Origin: Dorea_D sp963559605
GTDB taxonomy: Bacteria; Bacillota; Clostridia; Lachnospirales; Lachnospiraceae
Direction of reading: 5' to 3'
Assembly: GCA_963559605.1 (NCBI GenBank)
Contig: CAUWLL010000007.1
Location: 1-64,000 of the forward strand
Length of the DNA: 64,000 bases
Position 1 is the first letter of the stretch; each line of letters opens with the position of its first letter. This document shows, in pieces, positions 15,110 to 23,503 of this stretch. A program made the position numbers and the translations under genes. The notes beneath the pieces are model-generated. The model did no database searches. It was given only the letters and a program-made list of their open reading frames with translations, and was not told the DNA's origin.

Positions 15110-16285
15110 ATAATGAAGTTTACTACATTCATTCCACATCTTCGTACCGCTCAAGTCTCGAGTTCGCCACCTTAAAGATTTCTTCCTTATTACATCCAAT
15201 CTTATATTTCCAGTTTAGGTAGCTTAAATTTCTATATCACTTTTGGTCTCTTTCACTGTTTCATAACAATCACTCGTATTTCATGCCTCAACCATTCTCC
15301 GAAGTCTTCCTTAAACAGTTTCATCATTCCGATTCTGAAATAATTTATCCATCCTCTCACTATCTCGTTCACTCTTTTGATTGTGTCCGCAAGTGGTCTC
15401 ACTATCGCTTTTCCTCTTTTCAGATATTCACTAAATATTTTCTCATAAATAACAGATATTGGCTGTGCAATTGCCTATTGAATAGTTCTGTCCAATGCTG
15501 TTGGTATACCCAGCGAACGTTATTTTCCATTCTCTTTCGGAATATATACCCTTCGTACCAATTTAGGTACATAAGTTCTATTTCTAATAGAGCAACTATC
15601 ACGTCCTTGTTTTCTCTTAATATAATCTCCCAGTTCCTCTACAGTAACTCCATCTATACCACTCGAACCTTTATTGGTTACCACCTTTTAATATGCTCTG
15701 TTCAGATTTTCTTTTGATAAAATCACTTCCATTAATTCCATTGTTGTTACTCCTCTGACTTATCTCAAGATTCATACATCCACCCTTTGAATATAGACAG
15801 CATTCCTCGGTTACGCTCCTACTTTTCCTATCCATTCGATTTCTGGCTCATGCATCATTTTAAACATAACGATTCGTACTATAAATCATTTCAGTCCTTC
15901 ACCTACTATAACATCATCTGACCCCCTCTCCAAACCTTTTTCGTCCATACCTTTCGGTATGTGAGTAGGGTCTCCCGAGGTAAGACACTCATCTTTCGTT
16001 CCACAACCTCTTGATTTACAACTTAGGTTTACGTTTTCCATTTGGGCTTTGGTTTGCTTTGTAGCCTTACCCACATAATCGCCTTATCAGGTTTCCGTTC
16101 GTAGGTTCAAGAACTTTACTACACCACTTCCTCCATCCATACCATTACTGATACCGACTTGTGGTTCACTACACTTGGCGGTAAATACCCGTGGCTGGAC
16201 TTACACCAGCAAGATTAGTGCCATGTTCGGTACGCAAATGAGGGAGCTATCGCGAAATTCCCGACAGCCCCTTCTATTATAACAT
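15110..16285 (-). mobile_element. Degraded group II intron
   Basis: On the minus strand the segment upstream of the maturase remnant carries typical group II intron RNA sequence, for example GCTGGTGTAAGTCCAGCC (about 16185-16215), GGTATGGATGGAGGAAGTGG, and CGGAAACCTGATAAGGCG. The maturase remnant follows at 15741. The 3' end near 15120 shows only a poor match to domain V (GAGCGGTACGAAG instead of the usual GAGCCGTATG...). The exact ends cannot be set by eye. The element has lost most of its reverse transcriptase and is immobile. Confidence 0.65.
15129..15741 (-). pseudogene. ltrA: Group II intron reverse transcriptase/maturase, internally deleted
   Basis: Starts like LtrA (MELMEVILSKENLNRAY, NKGSSGIDGVTVEELGDYI, VRRVYIPKENGK, LGIPTALDRTIQ, PISVIYEKIFSEY). 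It then jumps past the catalytic YADD region straight to the maturase/DNA-binding end (RVNEIVRGWINYFRIGMMK, EWLRHEIRVIVMKQ, KEEIFKVANSR). Stops interrupt it at several points. About 200 codons remain of the usual ~420. No reverse transcriptase activity is possible. Confidence 0.7.
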
Positions 16286-16391
16286 GGTGCCACAGCTATA
16301 TCTATTCCATCAATGACTACTCAGCACATCGTCTTCATTTTGTTTCTTAACTTCACTAAATACCATATAGTTTCTGAAATTATTCTTCATA

Positions 16392-16478
16392 TTATTTCTT
16401 TAGAAATTTCAATATCATTACAACCACAAATATTGCTAGAATAATTGCCCCTATAGTTATAAGCACTCCACCAATCAT
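16392..16478 (-). CDS. 28-residue single-pass membrane peptide
   Basis: ATG at 16478 behind GGAGGTGG; the frame codes for one membrane helix (MIGGVLITIGAIILAIFVVV) and a basic tail ending KFLKK. Same direction as the DUF5626-like gene upstream. Small anchored peptides like this could be toxin-like or regulatory, but I see no antitoxin RNA or partner. The rest of 16286-16571 holds nothing else that I recognise. Confidence 0.45.
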   Translation of the reverse strand: MIGGVLITIGAIILAIFVVVMILKFLKK

Positions 16479-16571
16479 CCATTTCCACCTCCACTTCGGT
16501 ATTCGACTTTTTCTTAGTAAACTCATACAGTACTTTCGAATTGTAGCAAAACTTATCCCACAAGCATAATA

Positions 16572-17075
16572 TTAAAAGCTGTATGTAACTTTTATATCAT
16601 TCTTTTTCCCAGTTACTCTTCCTTGAAGCCAACCATTAAATTTCGCAAAATTTTTAAACGCAGAAATATCCATAGGCAATCTAGCATACTTCGATGTGCG
16701 AGTAAGTTTCACATTAGAATAGGTACAACCAATAGTATAAATCTTTTTATTATATGCTCTAGTGCATTTATTATTTGACACTTTCATATAAAAATGACAG
16801 TTTACAATACCACCTGTAAATGAAACTTTCCAAGTACGAGTAGATGCCCTTTCGTTTGTTGGGACTTCCGTAATTTCAAGAACTCCTTCATTCCCCTCTT
16901 TGTCTATAATCGTTTGTGATAATGTATCCCCTTCTTTTATGTCCTCTGTTGATAAAACAATTTAGTTCGTATTACTCGGTTCGGCAGCTTTAACAACTGC
17001 TGTGTTTGATGCGCCAGTTAACATAAACATAATAGCTAATATACCTGCTAACATTCTTTTACTTATTTTCTTCAT
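16572..17075 (-). pseudogene. Secreted DUF5626-like protein with in-frame stop
   Basis: From the ATG at 17075 the frame codes for a signal peptide (KRMLAGILAIMFMLTGASNT, cleavage near VKAAEP) and then meets TAA at codon 38 (16962-16964). The same frame continues without a break for 130 more codons (EDIKEGDTLSQTIIDKEGNE; ASTRTWKVSFTGGIVNCHFY; GWLQGRVTGKKNDIKVTYSF), a typical small secreted beta-rich protein of Lachnospiraceae. The single stop, with the rest preserved, suggests recent decay, a sequencing error, or suppression. It starts 28 bases after the XRE gene's stop, so the two are probably one operon. Confidence 0.65.
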
Positions 17076-17103
17076 ACTATTTTATTTCTCCCTTTCTGAT
17101 TCA

Positions 17104-17601
17104 TTATGATTCGTTAATTTTTCTGAGTGACCGATGGATTTCTTCTCCTTTCCAAACATATTTTGAAAGTAATGCAAGAATTTTTCTTCCACCCCAGTAT
17201 AATACACCGCAAAAAACGCCCCAAAGAACAGGAATCAGAGTTATAGCAACCAAATTCATTCTCCACCCTACAAATTGAAGAATAACCACTAATGCAATAA
17301 TTAAAGTAATATTTACCGCCCTTTTTCGAAATCTCGCTTTTTTGTCTTCTTGACACACCATTTTTTCAGTAATATTTTGTTCTACTTCTTCCGTTTCTAC
17401 AATATGTGTATCTCTAGCCAAATAGTCCAACGAAACGTCGAACAAATCGCATATAGGAATTATATTTTCTAAATCCGGAGTTGCATTTCCTGTTTCCCAT
17501 TTAGAAATCGCTTGCCGTGATACCATCAGTTTCTCAGCTAATTCCAATTGTGTCATACCAGCATTTTTTCTTAAATTTTGTAACTTTTCATGAAATTTCA
17601 T
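17104..17601 (-). CDS. XRE-family regulator with membrane segments
   Basis: 165 residues from the ATG at 17601 (behind AAAGGAGT). Residues 1-60 are an HTH_3 domain (LRKNAGMTQLELAEKLMVSRQAISKWETGN), and about 105-150 contains two hydrophobic helices (AVNITLIIALVVILQFVGWR and VAITLIPVLWGVFCGVLYWG), so it may be a membrane-tethered repressor. It precedes the DUF5626-like secreted gene and a membrane peptide. Its first codons and promoter are duplicated at 13105-13300. Upstream 17703-18014 holds no gene, only AT-rich promoter-like DNA that partly matches 13300-13450. Confidence 0.75.
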   Translation of the reverse strand: MKFHEKLQNLRKNAGMTQLELAEKLMVSRQAISKWETGNATPDLENIIPICDLFDVSLDYLARDTHIVETEEVEQNITEKMVCQEDKKARFRKRAVNITLIIALVVILQFVGWRMNLVAITLIPVLWGVFCGVLYWGGRKILALLSKYVWKGEEIHRSLRKINES

Positions 17602-17702
17602 TCTTACTCCTTTCAATGACTTACATGATACTAATTTTTCTCTAAAAAACAAACCATCTCCAGCTTACATCTGTGCTACTTTTAGTTGCGCACAATACTT
17701 TT
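17513..17702. repeat. Duplicated XRE 5' region, copy 2
   Basis: Counterpart of 13107-13300, in the same orientation; this copy drives the intact XRE gene. The copies differ at scattered bases and by a few small indels, so the duplication is not very recent. Confidence 0.75.
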
Positions 17703-18014
17703 CCCTAATTCTTCCCACAAATTGAAATACATTTTCAATTCTACACCATAAAGACACAGTATATGTTCGCTCATCAAAATTCAATATTCCGACAACTTTA
17801 TTTCTATTATTATTTTTGTGCATATCTGTTCAAAATAACGCTCTCTATCTCAAATCATCTCACTCATCCAACGTTTCGTTTATCCTTTGAGTAATCGATT
17901 ACAATAATGAAAACGCAACTCATATTGATTTTACCATTATCTTATAATAAAATACATACGAAATACCCTCAAGCTCAAAGTGGCAACTTTCAAAAAACTT
18001 CACAGAAAAAGATT

Positions 18015-18235
18015 GTATTTTCTCGAAAATTGTTTCTTTCATTATCGTTCTCATTGTAGATTTTCGTATAAATTCATAAGCCATGCGAAAACCAAATGAA
18101 CTATGTAGCTTATCCGTTGTCTTTCTTCATTTGTAAGAAGGAGTATAACTACTATCCTTAAATAACAGTGTAGCCTTCATATCCCTTAAAGTTTCTAAAA
18201 TCTGACTGTAGCCAAATTCTTCTTCAAATTTCTTT
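18015..18235 (-). pseudogene. Transposase C-terminal remnant (IS1634/IS4-like)
   Basis: Directly after pyrD on the minus strand, an open frame reads KKKFEEEFGYSQILETLRDM, then SSYTPSYK, a stop, and LHSSFGFRMAYEFIRKSTM. This pattern (ILETLR.M, Y.P.Y, L...FGFR..YEF) matches the end of IS1634-type DDE transposases. No other part or terminal repeats are seen. The 3' segment resembles sequence upstream of the XRE duplicate copy 1, so the element end may have travelled with the duplication. Confidence 0.5.
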
Positions 18236-19153
18236 TTATCTCACAATTCCGACCATATCTTTCACATGTTCAAATCCGTGCTTTTGCATATAATTTTGTA
18301 TCCCATCGATAACTTCCATCGTTACTGCCGGATTATGGAAATTGGCTGTTCCTACAGATACCGCACTTGCACCTGCTAACAGAAACTCAATAGCATCCTC
18401 CGCACAGGAAATTCCTCCCATACCGATAATCGGAATACTTACTGCCTGCGCCACCTGATATACCATGCGAACCGCCACCGGTTTTACAATCGGTCCGGAC
18501 ACACCTCCCGTCTTATTCGCAAGCGCAAAGGTCTGACGATCAATGTCAATCTTCATGCCCGTAAGCGTATTGATAAGAGATACTGCGTCAGCGCCCCCGG
18601 CTTCCGTCGCCTTGGCAATCTCTGTAATGTCCGTTACATTGGGTGTCAACTTCATAATAACAGGCTGCTTTGCAAGTTTTTTAATCTGTCCGGTCAACGC
18701 TTCTACATGACGGGCATCTTGTCCAAACGCCAGAAATCCGGCATTTACATTGGGACAGGAAATATTGATTTCCATCATATCGATGGGCTCATCTGCCAGA
18801 CGCTCCACCACTGCCAGATATTCGTCCGGTGCGTGACCGCATACATTTACGATAATCTTTGTATCATACTTTCGCAAAAAAGGAATATCTCTTTCACAGA
18901 ATAAGTCAATTCCCGGATTCTGTAATCCAATGGCATTCATCATGCCGCCATACACTTCTGCTACCCGTGGCGTCGGATTCCCCTGCCACGGTACATTTGC
19001 CACTCCCTTCGTCGTCACCGCACCAAGACAGTTCAGATCCACGAACTCCGAAAACTCTTCTCCCGAGCCGAAAGTACCGGACGCTACCGTCACCGGATTT
19101 TTCCATTCTACTCCGGCTATATTTACTCTCATATCTACGGATTTACTATGCAT
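18236..19153 (-). CDS. pyrD: Dihydroorotate dehydrogenase B, catalytic subunit
   Basis: Oxidises dihydroorotate to orotate with FMN, passing electrons to PyrK and NAD+. 305 residues; motifs VASGTFGSGEEF, TTKGVANVPWQGNPTPRV, the catalytic-cysteine segment NISCPN, SLINTLTGMKID and the FMN phosphate site GMGGISCAEDAIEFLLAGASAVSVGT. The first ATG (19153) overlaps the stop of pyrK (TAATG), implying coupling; a second ATG at 19132 begins nearer to the conserved sequence. Last gene of pyrC-F-K-D. Confidence 0.95.
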   Translation of the reverse strand: MHSKSVDMRVNIAGVEWKNPVTVASGTFGSGEEFSEFVDLNCLGAVTTKGVANVPWQGNPTPRVAEVYGGMMNAIGLQNPGIDLFCERDIPFLRKYDTKIIVNVCGHAPDEYLAVVERLADEPIDMMEINISCPNVNAGFLAFGQDARHVEALTGQIKKLAKQPVIMKLTPNVTDITEIAKATEAGGADAVSLINTLTGMKIDIDRQTFALANKTGGVSGPIVKPVAVRMVYQVAQAVSIPIIGMGGISCAEDAIEFLLAGASAVSVGTANFHNPAVTMEVIDGIQNYMQKHGFEHVKDMVGIVR

Positions 19154-19938
19154 TAGATTTCCACCTCCGTTGATAAAAATACCGGCCCGTCTTTACAAAT
19201 ACGCTTGTTGTTCACATTGCTGTGGGCATCCTTTTCTTTACTCTTACATACACACGCAAGACATGCGCCGATTCCACATGCCATTTTTTCTTCCAGAGAA
19301 ATGTAACATTCGATATTATGCTCCTGAGCATAAGCCTTAATGGCACGAAGCATAGGTGTCGGACCGCAGGCAAAAATCATATCTGCCGTAAGCTTCTGCT
19401 CTGCAATGGCATCCATAACATTTCCTTTTGTCCCCACACTTCCATCCTCTGTAGAAATATAAACTTCACCGTTTTCCTCGAACTGCTCCCTTAAAAATGT
19501 CTGTGAATCCCGATAACCTACAACAATCTGTTTTTTTTCACATTTCACCTGCTTTGCAAGTTCCAGGATCGGAGGAACTCCGATACCGCCGCCCATTAAA
19601 AACACGCGCTTCCCCTCAGCCTTTTCATAGGGAAATCCGTTCCCGAGAGGTCCGATGACCGGAATCGTGTCTCCCTCTTTCATTTTAGAAAACTGTTCTG
19701 TACCTGTATGTTCTCCGGTCACACGATACACGACCCTTAAAGCATTTCGTTTCTTGTCAATCTCACAAATACTGATCGGACGCGGAAGTAATTTGCTCCC
19801 GTCATTCGTATACATAGATAGAAACTGTCCCGGCTTTGCACTCCTGGAAGCCTCTGTTTTCATCCACATGCTGAAAATACCGTCCGCAAGCATTTCCTGA
19901 GAAAGGATAACTGCCTGTTCTTTCTTTTTCTCTGCCAT
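19153..19938 (-). CDS. pyrK: Dihydroorotate dehydrogenase B, electron-transfer subunit
   Basis: FAD and 2Fe-2S subunit partnering PyrD for NAD+-linked orotate synthesis. 261 residues: ferredoxin-reductase FAD domain (LLPRPISICEID, YRVTGEHTGTEQFS), NAD(P) domain (FLMGGGIGVPPILELA, FACGPTPMLRAI), and the C-terminal cluster site ACGIGACLACVC plus a later Cys (RICKDGPVF). Standard length. It is separated from pyrF by a 60-base gap holding a hairpin. Confidence 0.95.
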   Translation of the reverse strand: MAEKKKEQAVILSQEMLADGIFSMWMKTEASRSAKPGQFLSMYTNDGSKLLPRPISICEIDKKRNALRVVYRVTGEHTGTEQFSKMKEGDTIPVIGPLGNGFPYEKAEGKRVFLMGGGIGVPPILELAKQVKCEKKQIVVGYRDSQTFLREQFEENGEVYISTEDGSVGTKGNVMDAIAEQKLTADMIFACGPTPMLRAIKAYAQEHNIECYISLEEKMACGIGACLACVCKSKEKDAHSNVNNKRICKDGPVFLSTEVEI

Positions 19939-19955
19939 ACTAACTCCTTCATTTA

Positions 19956-19986
19956 GGACGTAGTAAAGTTTAAAAGGGCTACGTCC
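19956..19986 (-). other. Hairpin between pyrF and pyrK
   Basis: GGACGTAG (19956-19963) pairs perfectly with CTACGTCC (19979-19986). There is no U-tract, so it is more likely a processing or stabilising structure than a terminator. Confidence 0.4.
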
Positions 19987-19998
19987 CCAGTTAAAACT

Positions 19999-20925
19999 TT
20001 AACGATTTTCTAACGCACTTCTGACATCGGCAACCATATCCTCTACTGCCGCTCTTGACGCTTCTCCGAAATTCTCCTCTCCGAATTTCGCGTATTTTTC
20101 CTGCTTATACGCTGCGATGATACCACGGGAGGAATTGATAATCGCACCCAGTCCATCCTCATTAAAGAAATGCACCAGATCTTTGCCCTGTCCTCCCTGA
20201 GCGCCATATCCCGGAACAAGGATATAGGCTTTTGGCATTACTTTCCGAAGTACTTTTCCCATCTCCGGATAAGTAGCGCCCACGACCGCGCCTACATAGC
20301 TATATGTATCACCCATATGCTGTTCGCCCCATTCAGCGACTTTCTCACCTACTAATTCATAGAGTGGTCTGCCGTCGATAAGACGGTCCTGAAACTCACC
20401 ACTGGATGGGTTGGATGTTTTTACCAAGATAAACATTCCCTTTTTCTCTTCCTTACATACGTCAAGGAATGGATTCACTCCGTCAGAACCGAGGTATGGA
20501 TTCACGGTCACGAAATCTTCATCAAAAGGAACATAAGATTTGCTTCCCACCTGAACTCTTCCCAGATGCCCTGTTGCATACGCCGCAGAAGTAGAACCGA
20601 TGTCTCCACGCTTAATGTCTCCTATCACTACCAGACCTTTTTCTTTACAGTAATCTACGGTCTTTTTAAATACTTCAAGTCCCGGAAGTCCGAACTGCTC
20701 GTACATGGCGATCTGTGGTTTTACCGCCGGGATCAAATCATACGTTTTGTCTACAATCTCTTTGTTAAACTGCCAGATCGCTTCCACCGCTCCCTCTAAT
20801 GTCTCTCCATACTCTGCAAATGCTTTCTCCTGTACTTTTGCCGGAATGTAATTTAACATGGGATCCAGCCCTACTACGATCGGCGCTCCTGTTTTCTGTA
20901 TATTCGCTACTAACTTATTGATCAT
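19999..20925 (-). CDS. pyrF: Orotidine 5'-phosphate decarboxylase, type 2
   Basis: Converts OMP to UMP, the last step of the pathway. 308 residues, the length of the type 2 subfamily (short enzymes are about 230). VGLDPMLNYIP lies near the start, the catalytic block VIGDIKRGDIGSTSAAYATG, DFVTVNPYLGSDGV, and the phosphate site GYGAQGGQGKD. It follows pyrC after 13 bases, in one transcription unit. Confidence 0.95.
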   Translation of the reverse strand: MINKLVANIQKTGAPIVVGLDPMLNYIPAKVQEKAFAEYGETLEGAVEAIWQFNKEIVDKTYDLIPAVKPQIAMYEQFGLPGLEVFKKTVDYCKEKGLVVIGDIKRGDIGSTSAAYATGHLGRVQVGSKSYVPFDEDFVTVNPYLGSDGVNPFLDVCKEEKKGMFILVKTSNPSSGEFQDRLIDGRPLYELVGEKVAEWGEQHMGDTYSYVGAVVGATYPEMGKVLRKVMPKAYILVPGYGAQGGQGKDLVHFFNEDGLGAIINSSRGIIAAYKQEKYAKFGEENFGEASRAAVEDMVADVRSALENR

Positions 20926-20938
20926 CTTTTTTTACCTC

Positions 20939-22225
20939 CTATGTTCTGTTTTTCTGATATACAACTTTTCCGTCCACCAGCGTGCATATTACTTCTCCGC
21001 TTACTTCATAGCCGTGAAACGGTGTGTTTTTTCCCTTGGACACAAATGTCTCTTTATCAATTTTATACGTTTTATCGGGATCAAAAATTACAAGATCTGC
21101 CGTCATTCCCTCAGACACCGAGCCTTTGTCGGATAATCCCAGTATCTTTGCCGGATTATAGCTCATCTTCTCCGCCATATCCATCACACTTAAAATCCCC
21201 GGTTTTACAAGAGCTGTATATGTGAGAGATGCTGACGTCTCCAGTCCCACGATCCCAAACGCCGCCTGCGCCATGGATTTATTCTTTTCTTCAGCAGAAT
21301 GGGGCGCATGATCGGTAGAAATCACATCCATGATCCCCTCTTTCAATCCTCTCCGAAGCGCTTCTACGTCTTTCTTTCCTCGAAGTGGCGGATTCATTTT
21401 ATAATTTCCGTCATCTTCTTCTATATCGTCCGCTGTCAAAATAAAGTGATGCGGACAAACTTCTCCGGTCACCGGAAGCCCTTCTTCCTTGGCAAGTCTC
21501 ACCATTTCCACACTATCCTCTGTAGAACAGTGACACAGGTGCAGCCTTACTCCTGTCTCTTTTGCCAACAAAATATCCCTTGCCACAATAACATCCTCTA
21601 CAGAATTGGTAATTCCTTTTAATCCAAGGCGTACTGCATTTTCATCGGCGTTCATCACACCACCCTCTACCATGGTAATATCCTCACAATGTGCAAACAC
21701 ACTGATACCTGCCTCTTTCGCCGCTTTCATACCTTTCCGGTAAAGCGAAGCATTCATGACTGATTTCCCATCCTCGCTGATAGCATGACAACCTGCCTCT
21801 GCCATTCCGGCTACGTCTGCAAGCTCTGTCCCTGCCTGGCAGACCGTTACTGCACCAAGCTGGATCACATGGGCAGGGGATTCTTCTTTAGCCCTACGGT
21901 GAACATCTGACACTTTTTCCTTTGTATCTATAACCGGCTTTGTATTTGGCATCGCACAAACCGTGGTAACGCCTCCTTTTACTGCCGCTTTGCCCCCTGT
22001 TTCCAGAGTTTCTTTGTACTCCAGTCCCGGATCTCTCAAATGTACATGAAGATCGATAAAGCCAGGCATAACATAACAGCCCTGCGCATCGATCACTTCG
22101 TCTGCCTGTGTCTCCACTTTCTCCGCGACCTTTTTGATTTTATCATTTTCGATCAGAACATCATAAATTCCGTCTTTCTTTGTATGCGGATCCACCACAT
22201 GTCCATGTTTAATTAATACTGTCAT
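20939..22225 (-). CDS. pyrC: Dihydroorotase
   Basis: Zinc amidohydrolase that cyclises carbamoyl-aspartate. 428 residues from the ATG at 22225, behind GGAAAGGATTACAG; a longer frame from 22303 would run through the terminator of the preceding gene. Metal ligands are clear: FIDLHVHLRDPG (HxH), GLKGITNSVED, the histidines in RLHLCHCSTEDS, and STDHAPHSAEEK. First gene of pyrC-F-K-D; pyrB and pyrE are not in this window. Confidence 0.95.
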   Translation of the reverse strand: MTVLIKHGHVVDPHTKKDGIYDVLIENDKIKKVAEKVETQADEVIDAQGCYVMPGFIDLHVHLRDPGLEYKETLETGGKAAVKGGVTTVCAMPNTKPVIDTKEKVSDVHRRAKEESPAHVIQLGAVTVCQAGTELADVAGMAEAGCHAISEDGKSVMNASLYRKGMKAAKEAGISVFAHCEDITMVEGGVMNADENAVRLGLKGITNSVEDVIVARDILLAKETGVRLHLCHCSTEDSVEMVRLAKEEGLPVTGEVCPHHFILTADDIEEDDGNYKMNPPLRGKKDVEALRRGLKEGIMDVISTDHAPHSAEEKNKSMAQAAFGIVGLETSASLTYTALVKPGILSVMDMAEKMSYNPAKILGLSDKGSVSEGMTADLVIFDPDKTYKIDKETFVSKGKNTPFHGYEVSGEVICTLVDGKVVYQKNRT

Positions 22226-22277
22226 ATCTGTAATCCTTTCCGAATCCATACTATTTCTTATTTTATCATAAGGAAAG

Positions 22278-22307
22278 TTAAAAGGGAATGCCAAAACAGG
22301 CATTCCC
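22278..22307 (-). terminator. Terminator after ctpA, overlapping the pyrC promoter
   Basis: On the minus strand GGGAATGCC-TGTTTT-GGCATTCCC is followed by TTTTAA. The TTGGCA of this stem, with TATGAT 18 bases on, also makes a plausible promoter for pyrC. Confidence 0.75.
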
Positions 22308-22317
22308 CATCAAAAAT

Positions 22318-23487
22318 TTACATCTCTTTTTTTAATTCCTCTATAGCTTTCTTAAGCTGGTTATCTGCTGTCGGAGCTTTTGTGTCATATTTGTATTCTA
22401 CCTTTACGTCCGGAGTGATCCCTTTCCCGTTAATCGTCCTTCCCTTCGGCGTAAAATATTCTGACACAGTAAGCTTCACACTGCTTCCATCCCGAAGCAT
22501 AAAGATACTCTGCACAACACCTTTACCGTAAGTCTGTGTTCCCACAATCTTACCTTCGCCGTAGTCCTGCACCGCTCCCGCAAAGATTTCAGAAGCACTG
22601 GCGCTGTTTCCATTGACAAGAACCGTCATGGGAAGGTCAAGAATATCTTCTTTGTCTGACTTATATTCTTTCTTCGTTCCCTCCTTATCTTCCGTATAGA
22701 CAAGCACTCCCTCCGGCAAGATCAAATCTAACATCTGACAAACTGCGTCCAGATCGCCGCCGGGATTATTCCGAAGATCGATCACAATCCCTTTCATCCC
22801 CTGTTCCAGCAGATCGCGAAGCGCCTCTTCATACTGCTTTACTGTAACCGTATCAAAAGCAGAAATCACAAGATACCCGATCTTCCCTTCCCGCATTTCA
22901 TAGGCGATCGTCTGCTCTTCCACAATATCCCTTACAGCCGTCACCGTAATCTCTTCGGCTTCCGCGCCTCTTAGCACCGTAAGTTTTACTTTCGTCCCTT
23001 TTTCTCCACGGATACCGGATACCACTTGATCCAAATCCTGCCCGGAGATGTCTTTCCCGTCAACTTTATACAAAATATCTCCATCTTCTAATCCGGCTTT
23101 CATAGCAGGAGAATTCTCATATACTTTCGTAATCGTGATCAGTCCTGTGTCGCGATTCTGGCTTAAAAGAGCGCCCACTCCGCTAAATTCTCCACTGATG
23201 CTTTCTGTCAGCTCTTTCGTCTCTTTCTCATCATAATACTCGGAGTACGGATCGCCCAAAGCCTCCATATATCCCTTATAAAGTCCTTCGGTAAGTTCCG
23301 AGTCATCTACTTCTCCCAGATAATTCTCGTCGATCATCTGTCGGAGCGCAGATAATTTCTGCTCCGAATCCGATGATACAATATTCCTGCCCGCTCCTAT
23401 AATTCCGCAGGAGACAAGCCCCATAATTATAAATACTACAAGGGCGCCAACCAACGCCCCTTGTAAGAACCCTTTTTTATTTTTCAA
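22318..23487 (-). CDS. ctpA: C-terminal processing peptidase, S41 family
   Basis: 389 residues: an N-terminal anchor (GALVGALVVFIIMGLVSCG) with a lipobox-like LVSC, a PDZ domain at ~100-190 (KVYENSPAMKAGLEDGDILY), and an S41 protease domain with the Ser in NGNSASASEIFAGA and the Lys in GTQTYGKGVVQS. It cleaves proteins at the cell surface. Placed right after ftsEX and the M23 hydrolase, it may process or degrade these cell-wall enzymes, as CtpA does elsewhere (inference). Ends with its own terminator. Confidence 0.9.
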   Translation of the reverse strand: MKNKKGFLQGALVGALVVFIIMGLVSCGIIGAGRNIVSSDSEQKLSALRQMIDENYLGEVDDSELTEGLYKGYMEALGDPYSEYYDEKETKELTESISGEFSGVGALLSQNRDTGLITITKVYENSPAMKAGLEDGDILYKVDGKDISGQDLDQVVSGIRGEKGTKVKLTVLRGAEAEEITVTAVRDIVEEQTIAYEMREGKIGYLVISAFDTVTVKQYEEALRDLLEQGMKGIVIDLRNNPGGDLDAVCQMLDLILPEGVLVYTEDKEGTKKEYKSDKEDILDLPMTVLVNGNSASASEIFAGAVQDYGEGKIVGTQTYGKGVVQSIFMLRDGSSVKLTVSEYFTPKGRTINGKGITPDVKVEYKYDTKAPTADNQLKKAIEELKKEM

Positions 23488-23503
23488 AATCTTGCTTCCT
23501 ATC

